Assembly (NCBI RefSeq): GCF_019049625.1
Contig: NZ_JAFMOY010000132.1
Span: 124,001 to 188,000 of the forward strand
DNA from: Rahnella ecdela
Lineage (GTDB): Bacteria > Pseudomonadota > Gammaproteobacteria > Enterobacterales > Enterobacteriaceae
Direction of reading: 5' to 3'
DNA length: 64,000 nt
Made by a program: the position numbers and the translations under genes
Notes under the pieces: generated by a model
Told to the model about the DNA's origin: nothing
Database searches by the model: none
The model's input: the letters and a program-made list of their open reading frames with translations, nothing else
Shown: positions 60,427 to 64,000 of the stretch, piece by piece
Layout: each line of letters begins with the position of its first letter
Numbering within the stretch: position 1 is the first letter of the stretch

Positions 60427-63288
60427 TTAAGGTTTGCAGTTATCCGGCATTTTCACCGGCCACTGACGCGCACTACCGGCACCGTATAAGACGGTAATAC
60501 CACATTCCTTATCAACACGCGCCAGGGGTTTACCGGTTTTGTCTATCATCATCGACATAGCCGGTGTGGAAACGACTGCCACCCCGCTGTCAAACGGTGA
60601 CGCGGCGCTAAACACTGGTGCTACCACGAAATTGCCCAGCGCATCGACAAAGCCATAATTACCGTCTGCTTTGGCGAATGCGAGCCCGTCGACAGGCAAA
60701 CCTAAATCAGCGTAAGAGACGCCATCAGCTTCTTTCCCTTGCCCGTTAATCCAGGTTTTTGTCCCGTCAGCCCGCGTCAGCACGGCGTGATCATCAACCA
60801 TCTGGCTGGCGTGCCCCTGAACCGTGAGAACCAGTTTGCCGGTGTTGTCGACATAACGTGTCGCAGGTTCGTTATCCTGCGGATCATAGGATACAGACCA
60901 GCCGCTCGCGGGTGGCATGTTCCACTGCCCTTCAGGCATAGCTGCCACACGCACACCTTTGTCATCGATCAGCTCATAACCTGCCGGCGTGGAACGCAGG
61001 GCGCGACCATGTACGAAGGCAGAACTCCGGCTGTCGCCGACAGGCTGAATTTGCCATTCACCCTGCGCAGACAAATACCCTTGCTGCGGCTGACGCGATA
61101 ATTTCACCCAGTCGCCCAGAGCACTGATCCGTGTCTGCTGCTCATGAAGCTGAATATTACCTTTGGCATCCAGAAGCCAGGACTGCCCCGCCGCAGAAGT
61201 GGCCAGAATACGTCCGTCACTAAACTGATTGACGGTAAGGCCGGCGGTAGGTGCAATTCTTGGCTGAGCATCATTGCCAATGATTTCTGCAAGGACAGCC
61301 GATACCGGCTGGCCGTCAGTTGCAGGCTGTGTCAGTAACCAGAGGGCAGAGTTAATGCGACGGGCATCCGCATATTTAGCCGCAACCACCGTTTTACCCT
61401 GACTGTCGAGGATCCCCCACAGCCCTTCCGACGTTTTGAATGCGGCCAGACCATCTGAGTAATCACCCACATCCTGATAAGCCGGCTGGAGCACAGTTTT
61501 CTGGCTGGCGACATCATATATGCCCCACAGCGCGCCCTCCGCTGCCGTTTCACGATACCGGAACCAGCCATTACCGACAGATTCAATCTCGAATACATTG
61601 GGTAAATCGTAATGCTTACCGGCGCTATCAAGCGCAGTCAGTTTTCCATTCAGATAATCGAGCGCATAACCCTGGACGAAAGGTGAAATATTGTCTTCGG
61701 TCAGCGGGATAACCACCTTGCCTTGTGCATCCACCACGCCAGTGCCATCAGCAGTTCTCACGATAAATTGACCGATGTTGTCCTTGCTGTCAGCAGGTTC
61801 AATGTCCTGCCATTTGGTATCAAGCTGAAGGGCACCGTCCGGGCGCAGGAAACCCACACCATTTTTGCTGCTCGCATCACCAGGGCGCACCAGCGCCAGT
61901 GGCGTTGCGGTTGAAAGGGCTGAATTAGTAGGGGCATTAAGAGGTTCAATCCGGCTGCCATCAAGCGTGCTGATACTCTTCTGATTCAGCAATGCCTTGC
62001 CTGTAGTATCAACCACATTTACCACCCTCCCCTGTTCATTACGCAGCCATAAACGGTGGTCAATAACTTCTGCACTGGCAATTTGCGTCAGCCAGCCAAC
62101 ATTCTGAGTACCACCAATGACACCACCAGTAGGCGCGATAATGGCATTCACCTTTTTCTGCTCACCTTTGGTCGTTATCAGGAACTCTGCGGTATTTTGC
62201 TCCCAAGGCTCACTGCCTGCCGGCAGCGTAATCGCTTGTTTTCGCCCCGGAACATATAAAGTCAGGGAGTCTTTGCTGGCCGGATTTAAAACATAATCCC
62301 CTGATACGCGCAGGGCTGCCGCATCAGCTTCATTAAATGTGGCAATCACAGCGGCGGAATTATCCAGCAATTTGATGCCATCGGCCGTTTTCGCCAGCCA
62401 GAAGGCGCCCGTTTCCTCACTGACAGAAAGATATTTTTGTTCGTCCTGCACTCCGTCGGTGCGGATTAAGGTGATGCCATCGGCCTTCTTCGCCAGGGCA
62501 ACAGAAGGATTGTGAGGATCGAGCGTGATGGACGTGTACTGCGGCTGCACGCGCCAGGTCAGATTGCCATCCACAATGCCGTAACCTTTAGTAGCATCGA
62601 CAGCAATGAACAGATCATCGGAACCAAACGGCTCAACCACTTCCATTTTATCCGTGGCCACGTGGCGAACACCGTCTGGCGAAAGCAGTACGCTGTTAAA
62701 TGTCAGGCTCAGGCGGGCAGGAACGCCATTACTCAGAACAGCGTCATCAACCAAATCATCCAGTGCTTTACCGACCTGAGCCCCTTTGCGGTCAATAACC
62801 TGAGATTTCCCCCCTGTTTTCACCACTGCCAATCCTGATTCAGTAAAGGGTTGTACGCTGTCAAAGGACGGCGGGATCATCCAGTTGCCGGTCAGATCGA
62901 TATATCCCCACTTCCCCTGCTGCATGGCAGCGGCGGCACCGAAGTGATAATCCCCGACCTGTTCAAAAACAGGTTTGATGACGAGCTGCCCCTGATTATC
63001 TAAAAAACCCCAGCGCTCATCAGCAGCATCAGCAGCGGGTAAAAACACGGCTGCGCGCCCTTCACGAACGTCGCGGATACACAAATTTTGCGCTAATGGC
63101 AACGCTGCACGCAATTGAGTATCCGCCTGGGAAGCGGGCAACTGAGCCATACATGCCGGTGCAGATTCAGCTATTGCGGGTTCAGCCGCAACAGCAGAGG
63201 CGGTCAGCGTCAATAAGGCCATTGCACTGCCGGTGTTCAGTGCAGAGCGAAGTGCCTGGCATAGCCTTGAAGGTTTGCTGACAATCAT
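60427..63288 (-). CDS. Large WG-repeat protein with signal peptide
   Basis: 953 residues with a Sec signal peptide (hydrophobic MALLTLTASAVAA, cleavage near residue 35), so it is probably periplasmic. WG/YG repeats recur along the chain: RWGFLDNQGQLVIKPVFEQV (about 92), KWGYIDLTGNWMIPPSF (about 126), LWGIYDVASQKTVLQPAY and LWGILDSQGKTVVAAKY (about 595-650), NYGFVDALGNFVVAPVF (about 877). The C-terminus has a Cys-containing module (ECGITVLYG ... WPVKMPDNC). Start ATG overlaps the stop of the upstream paralogue (TAATG), with GGGGG upstream. WG repeats are probable beta-structured binding modules; function unknown. Confidence 0.82.
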   Translation of the reverse strand: MIVSKPSRLCQALRSALNTGSAMALLTLTASAVAAEPAIAESAPACMAQLPASQADTQLRAALPLAQNLCIRDVREGRAAVFLPAADAADERWGFLDNQGQLVIKPVFEQVGDYHFGAAAAMQQGKWGYIDLTGNWMIPPSFDSVQPFTESGLAVVKTGGKSQVIDRKGAQVGKALDDLVDDAVLSNGVPARLSLTFNSVLLSPDGVRHVATDKMEVVEPFGSDDLFIAVDATKGYGIVDGNLTWRVQPQYTSITLDPHNPSVALAKKADGITLIRTDGVQDEQKYLSVSEETGAFWLAKTADGIKLLDNSAAVIATFNEADAAALRVSGDYVLNPASKDSLTLYVPGRKQAITLPAGSEPWEQNTAEFLITTKGEQKKVNAIIAPTGGVIGGTQNVGWLTQIASAEVIDHRLWLRNEQGRVVNVVDTTGKALLNQKSISTLDGSRIEPLNAPTNSALSTATPLALVRPGDASSKNGVGFLRPDGALQLDTKWQDIEPADSKDNIGQFIVRTADGTGVVDAQGKVVIPLTEDNISPFVQGYALDYLNGKLTALDSAGKHYDLPNVFEIESVGNGWFRYRETAAEGALWGIYDVASQKTVLQPAYQDVGDYSDGLAAFKTSEGLWGILDSQGKTVVAAKYADARRINSALWLLTQPATDGQPVSAVLAEIIGNDAQPRIAPTAGLTVNQFSDGRILATSAAGQSWLLDAKGNIQLHEQQTRISALGDWVKLSRQPQQGYLSAQGEWQIQPVGDSRSSAFVHGRALRSTPAGYELIDDKGVRVAAMPEGQWNMPPASGWSVSYDPQDNEPATRYVDNTGKLVLTVQGHASQMVDDHAVLTRADGTKTWINGQGKEADGVSYADLGLPVDGLAFAKADGNYGFVDALGNFVVAPVFSAASPFDSGVAVVSTPAMSMMIDKTGKPLARVDKECGITVLYGAGSARQWPVKMPDNCKP

Positions 63289-64000
63289 TAATTACCCCCG
63301 GAACCACAAGCGGGTGCTTTGGCAGGCCATAGATAGGCACCTTTCGCATCCACGATGACGCGCTGATTACAACGCACCTGAATTTTTGCCTGAACATTCC
63401 CGTCGGCATTAAGTAAATTCACCACACCCTTGCCGCCGGCCCAGGCACGCTTCTCACTAAAATCACTGGCCCAGTCAAATTTAGGCAAAATAGCAAAACG
63501 GCCTGTGGTGTTGATATATCCCAACAGGTTGCCGTACGTGGATTTTTTTACGGCAGTCGCAAAATTATTGCTCATTGCTCCGACCTGATCGAAGTATGAA
63601 CCAATCAGCTTTTTGCCTTGCTGATCGACAAAACCATAAAGGCCTTTCTGATCTCGCACAGGAATAACACCTGAGCTGGCTTTGTCAGCCAGCAGGCTAT
63701 CCAGCCCGGCGAAACGCTGGATTTCATTGCCATCGTTGTCATAAAGAACGGTTTCACCAGTCACATCATCGTTCATGACCAGACGCGCCATTGAATTCAG
63801 CGGTTGCGCCTGATCGAAGCCCTCTGCGGAACCGCCGTGCTCATTAATCAGCGTAGTACGCCCGTCACTAACTGCACGGCTCAGATTAAGAGGTGCGATG
63901 AAATTAAATTCAGCGGTATAAAGCGGCTCAATCTGCCAGTCACCCTGACTGTTAATTGCACCGTAGTGCGGGGAGAAACTCAATCTAATCCTGTCACCTT
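63288..64000 (-). CDS. WG-repeat protein, C-terminal part (cut by window edge)
   Basis: The frame stays open to the right edge, so the start lies outside; a TTG at 63983 is within the frame but is probably internal, since WG-like sequence begins at once (HYGAINSQGDWQIEPLYTAEF). Further repeats are LYGFVDQQGKKLIGSYFDQV and LLGYINTTGRFAILPKFDWA. The C-terminal module CNQRVIVDAKG ... LWPAKAPAC parallels the end of the downstream 953-residue protein, so the two are tandem paralogues. They share a one-base overlap and should be co-translated. Confidence 0.8.
   Translation of the reverse strand, partial: GDRIRLSFSPHYGAINSQGDWQIEPLYTAEFNFIAPLNLSRAVSDGRTTLINEHGGSAEGFDQAQPLNSMARLVMNDDVTGETVLYDNDGNEIQRFAGLDSLLADKASSGVIPVRDQKGLYGFVDQQGKKLIGSYFDQVGAMSNNFATAVKKSTYGNLLGYINTTGRFAILPKFDWASDFSEKRAWAGGKGVVNLLNADGNVQAKIQVRCNQRVIVDAKGAYLWPAKAPACGSGGN

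Noticed and set aside
60427-64000. The two WG-repeat frames as one gene broken by a frameshift
   Set aside because: The downstream frame has its own ATG in a TAATG overlap, a GGGGG ribosome binding site and a signal peptide, and each protein has its own C-terminal Cys module.

Overview
The window is a chromosomal segment of an enterobacterium. Gene order follows the E. coli ydiK-ppsA-aroH-selO-nlpC-btuDEC-ihfA-pheST-thrS backbone, then the yniABC, ydjM-tcyP and kdgR-yebQ-htpX-prc-proQ-msrC-letAB-rsmF-yebV blocks. An hmuSTUV heme operon next to aroH and an arnBCADTEF operon between btuD and nlpC point to a Yersiniaceae-type genome (Rahnella/Serratia/Yersinia-like). This is an inference from protein similarity recalled from memory and from synteny, not from a search.

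Layout. 1-5.9 kb: end of ydiK, the RprA small RNA with an Rcs-box-like promoter, ppsA (minus) with a Cra-type site, ppsR and aroH (plus). 6.0-9.9 kb: Fur-box-controlled hmuSTUV without an adjacent receptor gene. 9.9-15 kb: selO, a degenerate EAL protein (YdiV type), a GNAT acetyltransferase, lplA and nlpC. 15.1-22.9 kb: the seven-gene lipid A aminoarabinose operon with a PmrA-type box. 22.9-25.3 kb: btuC-btuE-btuD. 25.4-27.9 kb: a small accessory patch with a secreted His/Gly-rich DUF2502-like protein, a 42-residue lipoprotein and a complete IS3-family element. 27.9-35.2 kb: the translation operon thrS-infC-rpmI-rplT-pheM-pheS-pheT-ihfA, with an AUU start for infC and the pheM attenuator.

35.4-44.7 kb: marC, emtA, yniA, yniB, hxpB, kduI-kduD behind a KdgR-like box, LexA-box-controlled ydjM, tcyP and kdgR itself. 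44.8-56.6 kb: yebQ behind a CRP-like site, htpX, prc, proQ, msrC, the letAB lipid-transport pair and rsmF. 56.9-64 kb: a PAS-PAS-PAS-GGDEF diguanylate cyclase inserted between rsmF and yebV, then an accessory stretch with a cytosolic C39-like cysteine-peptidase-fold protein, an ASCH-domain protein and two overlapping WG-repeat envelope-type genes, the last cut by the window edge.

Functional themes: envelope remodelling (arn, emtA, nlpC, prc, letAB, RprA), heme and B12 uptake sharing the FecCD/BtuC-type ABC design, PEP metabolism (ppsA with its regulatory kinase ppsR, feeding aroH) and pectin/uronate catabolism (kduI, kduD, kdgR). I see no rRNA, tRNA, CRISPR or prophage. The least explained part is the right end (59.2-64 kb).
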